Shown piece by piece: positions 16,783-25,427 of a stretch of DNA of 64,000 bases; the stretch's first letter is position 1, and the number at the start of each line of letters is the position of its first letter. Location of the stretch: the NCBI GenBank assembly GCA_030694465.1, contig JAUXYJ010000105.1:1-64000 (forward strand), read 5' to 3'. A program made the translations under genes and the position numbers. This DNA is from Deltaproteobacteria bacterium. Lineage in GTDB: Bacteria; Myxococcota_A; Polyangia; Polyangiales; Ga0077539. The notes beneath the pieces were generated by a model, which was not told where the DNA came from, ran no database searches, and saw nothing but the letters and a program-made list of their open reading frames with translations.

Positions 16783-18315
16783 ATGTCGATTTCAAAGCGT
16801 GTTGAAGAGACCCAAGCCCGCGTCCAAGAGGGCGGCCACCGCAAATATCACCAGAAAAACGCAGAGAGCGGAAAGCTCTTCGCCCGCGAGCGCATCGCGC
16901 GGTTGATCGACGCGGGCTCGTTTGTCGAAGACGCCGCCCTCGCGAACAATGTCGAGGCAGACCTCCCGGCGGACGGCGTGATCACTGGGACCGCGACGAT
17001 CGATGGTCGCTTGGTCGCGATCATGGCCAACGATTCGACCGTCAAAGCTGGCTCGTGGGGCAAGCGCACCGTCGAAAAAATCTTGCGCATCCAAGAGATC
17101 GCGCAGAGTCATCGCTGCCCGATGCTCTATTTGGTCGACTCGGCGGGCGCGAGAATCACAGACCAAATCGAGATGTTTCCGGGGCGTCGCGGCGCGGGAA
17201 AGATCTTCTTTAACCAGGTCAACATGAGCGGGCAGATCCCGCAGGTGTGCCTGCTCTTTGGGCCCAGCGCTGCGGGCGGCGCGTACATCCCTGCGTTCTG
17301 CGACGTGGTCGTGATGGTCGAGGGCAACGCTGCGATGTACCTGGGCTCTCCGCGCATGGCCGAGATGGTCATCAACGAGAAGGTCACGCTCGAAGAAATG
17401 GGCGGAGCCAAAATGCACTGCTCGGTCTCGGGCTGCGGTGACGTCCTGGTCAAGACCGAGGACGAGGCCCTCGCGTGGTGCAAACGCTACCTCGCGTACA
17501 TGCCCACGAACTTCGAGAGCCCCGTGCCCGAAGCCGCCGCGATCGCGCCAAAGGCCAGCGGAAAGACCTTCGAACAGCTGGTCCCCGCCGACGAGAACAA
17601 GCCATTCAAAATGATCGGCCTCATCGAAGAGCTCATCGATCAGGGCAGCTGGCTCGAGGTCAAAAAACTGTTCGCTCAAGAAATTCTCACGGGTTTCGCT
17701 CGCATCAACGGCAGCGCCGTCGGCATCGTCGCGAACAACCCGTACTACAAGGGCGGCGTGCTCTTCGTAGACAGCGCGGACAAAGCCGCGCGATTTATCT
17801 GGCTCTGCGACGCCTTTGGGATCCCGCTCTTGTACCTCGCCGATGTGCCCGGCTTTATGATCGGCAGCAAGGTCGAGCAGCAGGGCATCATCCGCGCGGG
17901 CGCCAAAATGATCGCCGCCATGAGCGAGGCCACCGTGCCCAAGCTCAGCGTGATCGTGCGCAAAGCCTACGGCGCGGGCCTGTACGCCATGTGCGGCCCC
18001 GCGTTTGAGCCCGACGCATGCATCGCGCTCCCGAGCGCATCGATCGCCGTCATGGGCCCCAACGCGGCCGTCAACGCGGTGTTCTTTAACAAGATCCAAG
18101 AGGTGCCCGAGGGCGCCGAGCGCGACGCGTTTGTGACCAAGCTCCGTGACGAGTATCGCGAGGACATTGACCTGCTCAAGCTCGCGAGCGAGATGGTCGT
18201 CGACGCGGTCGTCCAGTGGCCGGCCCTGCGCAATGAGCTCACAGTTCGCTTCGCGCGAGCGAAGAACCGACGCACACTGCGCCCTGCAAAAAAGCACATG
18301 GTTCTCCCGGTCTGA
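16783..18315 (+). CDS. Acyl-CoA carboxylase beta (carboxyltransferase) subunit
   Basis: The 510-residue biotin-dependent carboxyltransferase has two crotonase-like halves. The N-half carries KILRIQEIA and FGPSAAGGAYIPAF; the C-half carries LADVPGFMIGSKVE and VRKAYGAGLYAMCGPAF. These blocks form the acyl-CoA and carboxybiotin sites of propionyl-, acetyl- or methylcrotonyl-CoA carboxylases. The alpha (biotin carboxylase/carrier) subunit is not in the window. The ATG at 16783 starts the MSISKRVEE family N-terminus; an upstream in-frame extension was rejected. It is likely co-transcribed with the enoyl-CoA hydratase. Confidence 0.9.
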   Translation: MSISKRVEETQARVQEGGHRKYHQKNAESGKLFARERIARLIDAGSFVEDAALANNVEADLPADGVITGTATIDGRLVAIMANDSTVKAGSWGKRTVEKILRIQEIAQSHRCPMLYLVDSAGARITDQIEMFPGRRGAGKIFFNQVNMSGQIPQVCLLFGPSAAGGAYIPAFCDVVVMVEGNAAMYLGSPRMAEMVINEKVTLEEMGGAKMHCSVSGCGDVLVKTEDEALAWCKRYLAYMPTNFESPVPEAAAIAPKASGKTFEQLVPADENKPFKMIGLIEELIDQGSWLEVKKLFAQEILTGFARINGSAVGIVANNPYYKGGVLFVDSADKAARFIWLCDAFGIPLLYLADVPGFMIGSKVEQQGIIRAGAKMIAAMSEATVPKLSVIVRKAYGAGLYAMCGPAFEPDACIALPSASIAVMGPNAAVNAVFFNKIQEVPEGAERDAFVTKLRDEYREDIDLLKLASEMVVDAVVQWPALRNELTVRFARAKNRRTLRPAKKHMVLPV

Positions 18316-18345
18316 TCGCTGGGTACAGAGAGAGCAGGCGCTGTC

Positions 18346-18957
18346 GTGGCCCCCCCAAAACGAAGCACAAAACCCTCGCAGAGCGCCGATGAGTCGCTGC
18401 CCCCGCCGAGACTCGCCACGTCCGTGCGCGCCGAGCGGATGCAGCGGCTCTATGCTGGGATTTCGCTCGTGGTCTTGCTCGTGCTTGTCGTGGTCGTGGT
18501 GCGCTCTGTCAACACGCGCAACGCCGACGACACGGGGCCTTTTGATCCGCTCACGACGGACCAGACCGAGCTCCGACGCGTCACCGAAGCTGTCTCACGC
18601 GTCATCGCCGCGCCGGTGGGCGCGCCCCACACCAGCGCCATCGAGCTGCTTGAGTCTCTCAATGTGCAGAGCGCCGGCGCACGAGACCTCCGCGACGCGT
18701 GCGTGGGGACCTACCGCGGGCTCATTGATTCTCAGCGAATGCTCACCCAAGTGCGCGACCTCTTGCTCTATCCCGACGGTGGCGAGCGCCCACGCGCAGA
18801 GCTCGCTGCGGGCGAGGCGTCACGCGCTGCGTTGCTCTTGCGCGAGGCCGATCAGTCACGCGAGCGCGTGAGCTCAAGCCGCGGTCGCTGCCATGACCTC
18901 TACGCCATCGCGGTGCGACGATTTGGTATGCGCAGCGAGCGCCCCGCGTCTCGATAA
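18346..18957 (+). CDS. Hypothetical single-span membrane protein
   Basis: The product is 203 residues with a GTG start. A basic N-terminus (about 37 residues) is followed by one strong membrane helix (LYAGISLVVLLVLVVVVVRS, about residues 35-54), then a helical Ala/Arg/Glu-rich domain with three Cys (DLRDACVGTY and RGRCHDLYAI are clear). The charge pattern predicts an N-in topology with the C-terminal domain in the periplasm. No family recognised. It lies 30 bases after the carboxylase gene and 37 bases before the ABC-F gene, so it may belong to either transcription unit. Confidence 0.7.
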   Translation: MAPPKRSTKPSQSADESLPPPRLATSVRAERMQRLYAGISLVVLLVLVVVVVRSVNTRNADDTGPFDPLTTDQTELRRVTEAVSRVIAAPVGAPHTSAIELLESLNVQSAGARDLRDACVGTYRGLIDSQRMLTQVRDLLLYPDGGERPRAELAAGEASRAALLLREADQSRERVSSSRGRCHDLYAIAVRRFGMRSERPASR

Positions 18958-18962
18958 AACAG

Positions 18963-18975
18963 TGACTGACTAGTC
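18963..18975. promoter_or_regulatory. TGACTGACTAGTC operator-like site before the ABC-F gene
   Basis: The 13 bases match 13 of the 14 bases of the palindrome at 21636-21649 and resemble the site over the TetR start at 15093. It ends 19 bases before the ABC-F start codon, where a repressor would block transcription or translation. The preceding AAACAGTGACTG also recurs at 11439 and, reversed, at 20983. Confidence 0.4.
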
Positions 18976-18994
18976 TTCTTATTTCGTACGTGCC

Positions 18995-20932
18995 ATGACC
19001 ATTCTTCAGGTAGATCACCTCTCGTTTTCGTACGGTGCGGACACGGTCTTTGAGGACGTCTCGTTTGCGATGGAGGTGGGCGAGCGGCTCGCGCTCGTCG
19101 CGCCAAACGGGCAGGGAAAAAGCACGCTCCTGAAGCTCATCGTCGGCGAGCTCTCTCCCGACGAGGGGCGCATCTTGATGCCGCGTGGGACCAGGGTTGG
19201 TTATCTCCATCAGTCGCACGAACCCAACCCCCAAGGCACCCTCTGGCAGGCTCTCTTGGCCGGCTTCGCAGACGCTCGCAACGCGCGAGACGCGCTCACC
19301 GCAGCCGAGCTCGCCGTGGCCAGCGGGAGCGACGAAGACCTCGCGAGGCTCGCTCGCGCGCAAGAAGAGTTTGTTCGCGTGGGCGCAGACGCGGTCGAGC
19401 GCGAGGTGCACTCGATCGCAGGGCGAGTGGGCTTTCGCGAGAGTGATTTGTCTCGCGAGGTGCTCTCGCTCTCGGGCGGCGAGCGCGGGAGATTGCAGCT
19501 CGCGGTGGTGCTCGCGTCGCGGCCAGAGCTCTTGCTCTTGGACGAGCCAACCAACCACCTCGATCTCGAGACGGTCGAGTGGCTCGAGGGGTTCTTGCGT
19601 GCGTACCGTGGCGCCGTGATTGTGGTCTCGCACGACCGCGCGTTTTTGGACGCGACGTGCCCGCGGACGGCCGAGCTGGGGATGTTCTCGTTTCGTGACT
19701 ACGCGCTGAAATACAGCGAATACATTGAAGCGCGCGAGATCGACATGGAGCGCGAGCGCAAGGTCGTGCTCGAGCAAAAAGAGTTCATCGCGCGGACCGA
19801 AGACTACATTCGCCGCAATTTGGCAGGGCAAAACACCAAGATCGCGCAGGGCCGCCGCAAGCAACTCGAGCGACTCCAGCGCATGGAGAACCCCGAGGAC
19901 GTCTGGGCCAGCGCGCGCAAGTTGGGGCTCCGGTTTGCGCCGTCGCGGCGCTCGGGCGACGTGGTGCTTGAGGGCAAAGCGCTGGGCGCGAGCCGTGGCG
20001 GACGCGTGCTCTTCGACGGCCTCGATTTGCTCGTAAAGCGACTGGATCGTGTCGCGATCGTAGGGCCCAACGGAGCAGGAAAATCCACGCTCTTGAAGCT
20101 CTTGGCTAAGCAGGGCCTGGCCGATGATCGAGGCGAGCTCAAGGTCGGGAGCAACCTAGATCAGGGCTATTTTGACCAACACCTTGAGTCTCTTGATCCG
20201 GCGAAGTCCTGCATCGAGACGATCCGATCGGTGCGCGCCGAGCTCAACGAAGAAGCGGTGCGACAGTACCTCGCGCGGTTTAGGTTTTATGGGGATGACT
20301 CGTTTAGGCCCGTAGGGTCGCTCTCGGGCGGCGAACGCACGCGCCTCGCGCTAGCAAAATTGCTGCTCGTTTCGCGCAACCTGCTGCTGCTCGATGAGCC
20401 GACGAACCACCTGGACATCCCGGCGTGCGAGATCCTCGAAGAGGCGCTCTCACACTTCGATGGGACGGTGATTTTGGTCTCGCACGATCGCTATTTTCTT
20501 GAGCGCGTCGCGACCCGGCTGATCCACCTGGAGGGGGGCAACGTCACGACGTATTCGGGCTCGTGGAGTGACTACGTCTCGCACCGCGACAAGCGATTGG
20601 CCGCGCAAGAGGGCGCGAAGACCGCGGCGGTGTTCGAGTCGGCGCGTGAGGACAAGTCCAAGGCTGTTGCAAAGATCGCCGGCAAGCCAGACTACGAGAC
20701 GGCCAAGCGTTTGGCGCGCGAAGCAGAGAAGCGCGCACGTCGCGTGGCCGAACTTGAGAAAATGATCGCGGCGGGAGAGCTGGAGCTTGCACAACTCCGT
20801 GGCACACTGCGCGAGATCGATGGCAGCGATTGGGAGCGGGTCGCTCTACTCGCCGAACAAGAGCAGGAACGGATGGCGCGCGTGGATGGTTGGACCGAAG
20901 AATGGCTGCTCCTGTCTGAGGACCCCACATGA
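18995..20932 (+). CDS. ABC-F family ATPase
   Basis: The 645-residue soluble protein has two ABC ATPase domains and no membrane domain. Domain one has Walker A APNGQGKSTLLK, signature LSGGERGRLQL and Walker B LLLLDEPTNHLD. Domain two has GPNGAGKSTLLK, LSGGERTRLALAK and LLLLDEPTNHLD. A charged linker (about residues 240-320) and a C-terminal coiled coil rich in Glu, Lys and Arg follow the Uup/EttA plan. ABC-F proteins bind the ribosomal E site and rescue or regulate translation, or confer antibiotic resistance; the exact subfamily is not decided. It overlaps the next gene by four bases (ATGA). Confidence 0.9.
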   Translation: MTILQVDHLSFSYGADTVFEDVSFAMEVGERLALVAPNGQGKSTLLKLIVGELSPDEGRILMPRGTRVGYLHQSHEPNPQGTLWQALLAGFADARNARDALTAAELAVASGSDEDLARLARAQEEFVRVGADAVEREVHSIAGRVGFRESDLSREVLSLSGGERGRLQLAVVLASRPELLLLDEPTNHLDLETVEWLEGFLRAYRGAVIVVSHDRAFLDATCPRTAELGMFSFRDYALKYSEYIEAREIDMERERKVVLEQKEFIARTEDYIRRNLAGQNTKIAQGRRKQLERLQRMENPEDVWASARKLGLRFAPSRRSGDVVLEGKALGASRGGRVLFDGLDLLVKRLDRVAIVGPNGAGKSTLLKLLAKQGLADDRGELKVGSNLDQGYFDQHLESLDPAKSCIETIRSVRAELNEEAVRQYLARFRFYGDDSFRPVGSLSGGERTRLALAKLLLVSRNLLLLDEPTNHLDIPACEILEEALSHFDGTVILVSHDRYFLERVATRLIHLEGGNVTTYSGSWSDYVSHRDKRLAAQEGAKTAAVFESAREDKSKAVAKIAGKPDYETAKRLAREAEKRARRVAELEKMIAAGELELAQLRGTLREIDGSDWERVALLAEQEQERMARVDGWTEEWLLLSEDPT

Positions 20933-21627
20933 AGACGCGTACACCAAGACAACGAGCTGCTTATCCTGTGCTTATTAGGCCACAGTCACTGTTTCAGAGG
21001 CTGGGTACGCTCACGCTTTTGCTTTCGCTCATCACGGCGAGCGCTTGTCAGCGCAACGCGCCTGCGGCCGCCGTGAGCGTCGCGCCTGCGGTGCCCTTCG
21101 AGGTGAGAGCTGACAGCGCAGACCTCACGTTCTTTTGGTTCGACGAGCACCTTGAGGCACACGCCGCGAGCACCGCGAACGAGGTGCCCGCCGAGCGCCG
21201 AGAGCGTGTGCGTGTGGATCCCGTGCGTCCCGAGCTTCGAGCGCCGGGATATGTCTACGTTGCAGACCTGCGCGCGCTGGGCCCTCACGGGCACTACACG
21301 GTCCGCACGGTGGGAGCAGAGCAGTTTGCCCAAGAGCTCCGTCCGGCGCCTGTGGCGGCCATGCAGCCCGACGGCCAGCCGAGCGTTGTGCTCTACGGCG
21401 CGTCGTGGTGTGGCGCGTGTCACCAGGCCGCGGCGTGGATGCGCGCGCAGGGCATCCCGTTTGTCGAACACGACATCGAGCGTGAGCCTGAGGCCGCGCG
21501 CGAGATGGGCCAGCGCGCCCGTGAGCAGGGCGTCCCGACGGGCTCGATCCCTATTATTTCGGTTCGTGGCCGCCTGATGGTGGGCTTTAACCCCGAAGCG
21601 CTCAACCGAATGCTCGGCCGCAGCTGA
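20929..21627 (+). CDS. Glutaredoxin-like lipoprotein
   Basis: The 232-residue product has a membrane-directed N-terminus with a lipobox-like LITASACQ (Cys about residue 41). A roughly 90-residue unassigned region and a C-terminal glutaredoxin/thioredoxin-fold domain follow, with active site ASWCGACHQAA and the cis-Pro segment GSIPIISVRGRLMVGF. It would act as an envelope thiol-disulfide protein. The ATG overlaps the ABC-F stop, arguing for co-translation, but an in-frame GTG at 20968 would give a shorter, cleaner signal peptide. Its partner may be the DsbD-like protein at 24084-25427. Confidence 0.82.
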   Translation: MKTRTPRQRAAYPVLIRPQSLFQRLGTLTLLLSLITASACQRNAPAAAVSVAPAVPFEVRADSADLTFFWFDEHLEAHAASTANEVPAERRERVRVDPVRPELRAPGYVYVADLRALGPHGHYTVRTVGAEQFAQELRPAPVAAMQPDGQPSVVLYGASWCGACHQAAAWMRAQGIPFVEHDIEREPEAAREMGQRAREQGVPTGSIPIISVRGRLMVGFNPEALNRMLGRS

Positions 21628-21635
21628 GCGTGTTG

Positions 21636-21651
21636 TGACTGACTAGTCAGT
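21636..21651. promoter_or_regulatory. TGACTGACTAGTCAGT palindrome in a convergent spacer
   Basis: ACTGACTAGTCAGT (21638-21651) is a perfect 14-bp palindrome, with TGACTGACTAGTCA at 21636-21649. It lies between convergent gene ends and overlaps the stop codon of the minus-strand lipoprotein gene. It shares 13 bases with the site at 18963-18975. A location between gene ends is unusual for an operator; a short hairpin or chance repeat is possible. Confidence 0.35.
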
Positions 21652-22200
21652 GTTTGTGGCGTCGAGGGTCGCGTCTTGGTCAGACGCGTCGAGGGGGCGA
21701 TCGCAACCGTCGCTTCCGTACATGATCCGGCGAAGCGGGACCGAGGCGGTGGCCATGCGACCGAGACGATCGGTGACCTGCACTTGGATCTGAACGTTCT
21801 CTGCGTAGGTGCCGTTCAGGACCATCGCGAGGGGCTCGCTGACAAACGAGCGGTCGGCGAGCTCGCGCCAGCCGAGAGTGCTCGACGCAAACGACACCGT
21901 CCTCGGAGGATCGGGCGCGGCCTGGAGCTGGACGACCTCGGCGCGAAGGCTCAGCCCAGCGTTGCAAAAATTCGTCGCGCGCACGGCGATCCAGACGTGC
22001 TGTCCGCCTTGGTTTCCGCGGGTGAGCTGTCCGCAAGAGCCTGGAGAATAAGCTGTAAATCTGCTGGGATTCTCGGGATCTCCGGCGCCGATTTCGATCG
22101 CCAGGGGCCCGGTGATTTCGGTGCAGTCGGGGCCGCAGCCGCCCAGCGAGAAAAAGCACGACAGCGTCGCGAGCAAGGTCAGTCCGAGGGAGTGCTTCAT
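21643..22200 (-). CDS. Small lipoprotein of unknown function
   Basis: The 185-residue product begins MKHSLGLTLLATLSCFFSL and has a lipobox ending in LGGCGPDC, so it is predicted to be lipidated. The mature part is beta-rich (HVWIAVRATNFCNAGLSLRA) with several Cys residues that could form disulfides, and ends with an Asp/Ala/Thr-rich tail. No family recognised. Its start overlaps the preceding gene's stop by four bases, so it is the last gene of a three-gene minus-strand unit. Confidence 0.72.
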   Translation of the reverse strand: MKHSLGLTLLATLSCFFSLGGCGPDCTEITGPLAIEIGAGDPENPSRFTAYSPGSCGQLTRGNQGGQHVWIAVRATNFCNAGLSLRAEVVQLQAAPDPPRTVSFASSTLGWRELADRSFVSEPLAMVLNGTYAENVQIQVQVTDRLGRMATASVPLRRIMYGSDGCDRPLDASDQDATLDATNTD

Positions 22201-22913
22201 GGGTCTGTGGTCACAACGTCGAGGGGGGCTGCGTCGGCCAGTGTTCCGCCATCGCGGCGTGCGCATGCGTTGCGCCAAGCCTCTCGCAAATCGGGGCGTG
22301 TCGTGGGGTCAATGTCGGGCACGTGAACACGCACTTCGTGGTGCGCCCACTGGCCAAGCGGCGTCGTCGCATCGACGACCAAGATCACGTCACGACCCAA
22401 GATACTGCAGTACTCGTAGCGATCGAGATCGTCGGTGATGACAACGCGGACACCCTCGACCGCCAGGCGCGAAGGATCTGCAGGATCACTGCGAAATGGC
22501 AGACGAAATCGCAAGAAACCGATCTCTTCACAGTCCTCGGCGCGGCGCGCGCGGACCTCGATCAAGGGCAGGGTCGCGTCAAAGCCCATGCCCCGAAATC
22601 CGACGCGAAAGTGCTGCAGCCCTTGCTCGCCAGGGACCACATAGAGCGGGTCGCCATCGCGCAGCGGTGCAAATCCGTCGAGCGTCGCATCCCGCCCAGT
22701 GCCCACGGTGAGCTGCATTTCGCGTGAATCCGCGCACTGAAACACCGGACATTCGCCGCGCGCTGCTCCACCGTTTGCGTAGGCCCGCACGCGCGCCTCG
22801 CACGCGCTGACGGTGCGAGCGTCTCCGCTGTCGCCGGCGTCAGGTGCGCTCGGTGGCGGGGCGCAGTGGCTGGCGAAGAGAGCACACACGAAGACCAACG
22901 GTGAGATTCGCAC
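22197..22913 (-). CDS. Lipoprotein of unknown function
   Basis: The 238-residue product with a GTG start (VRISPLVFVCALFASHCAPP) has a lipobox-like ASHC followed by a Pro/Asp linker. The mature domain is beta-rich with paired Cys (RGECPVFQCADS) and repeated R-x-x-R-F-x-L-P segments. An in-frame extension to 23129 overlaps the next gene and lacks signal-peptide character. It is in line with the copper-protein gene 22 bases upstream and the small lipoprotein downstream, so a shared envelope complex is plausible but unproven. Confidence 0.68.
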   Translation of the reverse strand: MRISPLVFVCALFASHCAPPPSAPDAGDSGDARTVSACEARVRAYANGGAARGECPVFQCADSREMQLTVGTGRDATLDGFAPLRDGDPLYVVPGEQGLQHFRVGFRGMGFDATLPLIEVRARRAEDCEEIGFLRFRLPFRSDPADPSRLAVEGVRVVITDDLDRYEYCSILGRDVILVVDATTPLGQWAHHEVRVHVPDIDPTTRPDLREAWRNACARRDGGTLADAAPLDVVTTDP

Positions 22914-22935
22914 AGGGGGCTTTCGGTGAGGCAAT

Positions 22936-23937
22936 TTAGAAGCAATACCGAGCCCGGCTGTCGGGATCCGAGGGGTAGTAGTAGGCAAAGAGATTGCAGT
23001 GCTCTTCGTAGTCGACGTGGGGACCGAACGTGATCGGGACGTTGGTCGGGTTGTCGAAAAAGCAGGTGTAGTACAGCCCGCCACCGGGCGGAACCGTGAG
23101 TGGGGCGGGGCGTCCCGCGGTCCCGTCAAAGGTCACAAAGGGCGGCTCGGACCAGTTGGTCGAGCGGTAACACTCGTTGCCGGGCGTGACGCCGTTGGGC
23201 GAGTCGAAGGCGACAAACCGCCGACCTCGTGAGTGAAAGTGCCCCGTCATCGCGATGAAGGTTCCGCCTTGAGGCAGGTCACATCCGCGCGAGAAAGCGA
23301 CGTTGCTGCTTCGAGGCGGGATGTTGAGCTGGCGATTGTTCGCGAACATCGTGCCTAAGTGATTCTGGATCTGCGTGGGGTTCTCCGCGGTCCAGAGATT
23401 AATGAGCACCTCGGCGCGGTTGCCTGGCGTGCGCTGCGTGGCGCCATTGACGAAGTGAGACTGCAGAATCATCAGCGAATTGGCATGTAATCTGTACGCG
23501 ACGCCCGCGGGCAGCGACCAGTCTAGCCGTGACTCTTGCGAGCCCACCACGAGATCGAAGACCCCAAACTCGATCGCGTTAAAGCACTCAACGCCGCCTC
23601 CCTCGAGCCCTGTCTCTGCAGGAATTCGCAAACCTCTTGCGCGTCCGTCGGCTTCGACCGAGGGGATCGCCCGAAAGAGGTTCATGTGGTGTGAGCCGGT
23701 GTTGTAGGCGATCTCGTAGCGCACGACCTCGAGGTTCTCGGTGGTGGGCAGACGAAAAGTCCAGCACCGCTGCTGCTCGGTCGCGGGGGGGACCTCGAAG
23801 CTCACACGGAGCTGGATTCCACGGCCGGGGGGTGGAGGCTGCAGCACCGGAGGCACGTAGGGAGCCTCGACGGGGCAGCCGCTGGCGAGCGCCGAGAGGG
23901 TGATGAGTACAGACAGCCCGAGCCGATGCGATGCCAT
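22936..23937 (-). CDS. Copper type II monooxygenase-like lipoprotein (PHM/DBH fold) with altered CuM ligand
   Basis: The 333-residue product has a lipid-type signal (MASHRLGLSV to LASGC). The mature protein carries the copper motifs of the peptidylglycine monooxygenase core: SHHMNLFRAIP (CuH pair of His), LQSHFVNGA (third CuH His), and MTGHFHSRG (CuM His pair). The last CuM ligand region reads YEEHCNLFAYYY, while PHM has an E-M-C-N-L-Y block, so a His stands where Met should be. Family members hydroxylate peptides or dopamine with O2 and ascorbate; the substrate here is unknown. An in-frame extension to 24207 was rejected. It is probably co-transcribed with two lipoproteins and lies downstream of the DsbD-like gene. 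Confidence 0.75.
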   Translation of the reverse strand: MASHRLGLSVLITLSALASGCPVEAPYVPPVLQPPPPGRGIQLRVSFEVPPATEQQRCWTFRLPTTENLEVVRYEIAYNTGSHHMNLFRAIPSVEADGRARGLRIPAETGLEGGGVECFNAIEFGVFDLVVGSQESRLDWSLPAGVAYRLHANSLMILQSHFVNGATQRTPGNRAEVLINLWTAENPTQIQNHLGTMFANNRQLNIPPRSSNVAFSRGCDLPQGGTFIAMTGHFHSRGRRFVAFDSPNGVTPGNECYRSTNWSEPPFVTFDGTAGRPAPLTVPPGGGLYYTCFFDNPTNVPITFGPHVDYEEHCNLFAYYYPSDPDSRARYCF

Positions 23938-24083
23938 GGGCTGGATCTTAGCGTGAATCATGCCAACGGTGCGTGCGGCGTAATTCGTTGCATGAATCGC
24001 TGAGCGGTCAGCATATCTGCCCTCGGATTGACGGTCTCTGGGTGTGTCAAAGTGCGCAACCGCTGCGACTTTTGCGCAGCGAT

Positions 24084-25427
24084 CTACGGTCGCACACGGC
24101 GGACGATCGCGGCCATCGCGGCCGGCTCGATGAACTCGTTGACTCGCGCGACCTCGTGACCGGCTGCGTCGAGCACGATCACGGCGGGGAGCGAGCGCAC
24201 GTTCCATTGGCGCTGGAGGCCCTCGAAGCGCTCTTCACCCTGCTCGTTTTCGTAGAGTTTTACCGTGACAAAATTGCTCTCTTGCAGCGCACACGCGACC
24301 GCCGCGGTGGGGAGCGTACGGTGCGCGAGCTCTTCGCACGCGCGGCACCACGTCGCGCCAAAATCAACGAGCAGGGGTCTGTGCTCTCTCCGGGCGAGCT
24401 GCTGTGCGGCGGCTAGATCACGTTGCCACACGACGGGCCTGCACGCGCCGGACGAGACATGAGACTCGGCCCCGAGCCACCAGACCGCGGCGACCGCAGA
24501 GAGCGAAAAAGCAGTAATTTTGCCGATTTTCTCGATCTTGAGCGAGGCCTTGAGCGCGAACCCGATCCCGATCACGGCGGCGACAATGGCCAGCGCGAGG
24601 GACACTCGTGGGGCCAGCGCGCGAGGCGCTTGGGCCAAGAAGGGCAGCAGCTGCCGCAGGTACCAGAGCCCCACGATCAAGAGCACAAACGCGAGGATGG
24701 ATTTGACGAGGTTCATCCAGCGACCGGGCTTCGGCAGCCCCATCGCGAACGCGCCAACCAAGAAGAACGGGAGTCCCAACCCGAGCGAGTAAGCGTAGAG
24801 CGCGCCGACCCCGTGGAGCGCGTTCTTCGTGCGAAAAATGAAGGACAAGATGCCCGCAAGGGGTGCGGTCGCGCAGGGCGCGGCGATCGGGCCCAGCACA
24901 AGCCCCACGACAAAAGCGCCGCGCACACCCAGGCCACCCATCGAGGAGAGACGCGTCTGCAGCGAGGCCGGCAGCTGGATGTCAAAGAGGCCAAACATCG
25001 AGGCCGCCATGATGAACATCAGCGTGGCCTCAACGATCAGCACGTACTTGTTGCCGGCGAGCGCGCCAAACAGCGAGCCGCTGAGCCCCGCGGCGAGCCC
25101 AAGGGGCACATAAAACGCGGCGATGCCGTGCACAAACGCAGTAGACAGCACCAGCGAGCGCGCGCGTGACGTGGTCTTGTTGGCGCCAAACACCGAGACG
25201 GTGATCCCGATCATGGGGTAGACACAGCCGGTTCCGGCGGTCATCAGGCCGCCCAAGAACGCTCCGGCGAGCGCCGCGCTGATGCCATAGCGTCCTAGGA
25301 GTCTTGAGAATAGATCTCCGTCATCGGTGCCAGCGAATGCCAAAATTGGCAGCAAAAACACTGTCAGAGCGACCGCGAGCGACGTGATGTGTTTTGGTGA
25401 TCGGCGGGCAGTCGAGGGGGTTGGCAT
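24084..25427 (-). CDS. DsbD-type transmembrane electron carrier with C-terminal thioredoxin domain
   Basis: The 447-residue product has a leader, an eight-helix CcdA/DsbD-type membrane domain with the redox Cys in GTGCVYPM and APCATAP, then a periplasmic thioredoxin domain (about residues 335-447) with GATWCRACEE. It would pass electrons from cytosolic thioredoxin to envelope thiols. The N-terminal immunoglobulin-like domain of E. coli DsbD is absent (E. coli has about 565 residues); this shorter form exists in other bacteria. The ATG at 25427 is preferred over an upstream in-frame start at 25481. It likely supports thiol or copper-protein biogenesis for the downstream lipoproteins. Confidence 0.88.
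   Translation of the reverse strand: MPTPSTARRSPKHITSLAVALTVFLLPILAFAGTDDGDLFSRLLGRYGISAALAGAFLGGLMTAGTGCVYPMIGITVSVFGANKTTSRARSLVLSTAFVHGIAAFYVPLGLAAGLSGSLFGALAGNKYVLIVEATLMFIMAASMFGLFDIQLPASLQTRLSSMGGLGVRGAFVVGLVLGPIAAPCATAPLAGILSFIFRTKNALHGVGALYAYSLGLGLPFFLVGAFAMGLPKPGRWMNLVKSILAFVLLIVGLWYLRQLLPFLAQAPRALAPRVSLALAIVAAVIGIGFALKASLKIEKIGKITAFSLSAVAAVWWLGAESHVSSGACRPVVWQRDLAAAQQLARREHRPLLVDFGATWCRACEELAHRTLPTAAVACALQESNFVTVKLYENEQGEERFEGLQRQWNVRSLPAVIVLDAAGHEVARVNEFIEPAAMAAIVRRVRP

Noticed and set aside
16792..18297. 501-residue minus-strand open frame
   Set aside because: Antisense to the acyl-CoA carboxylase beta gene; His/Asp-rich shadow typical of this DNA.
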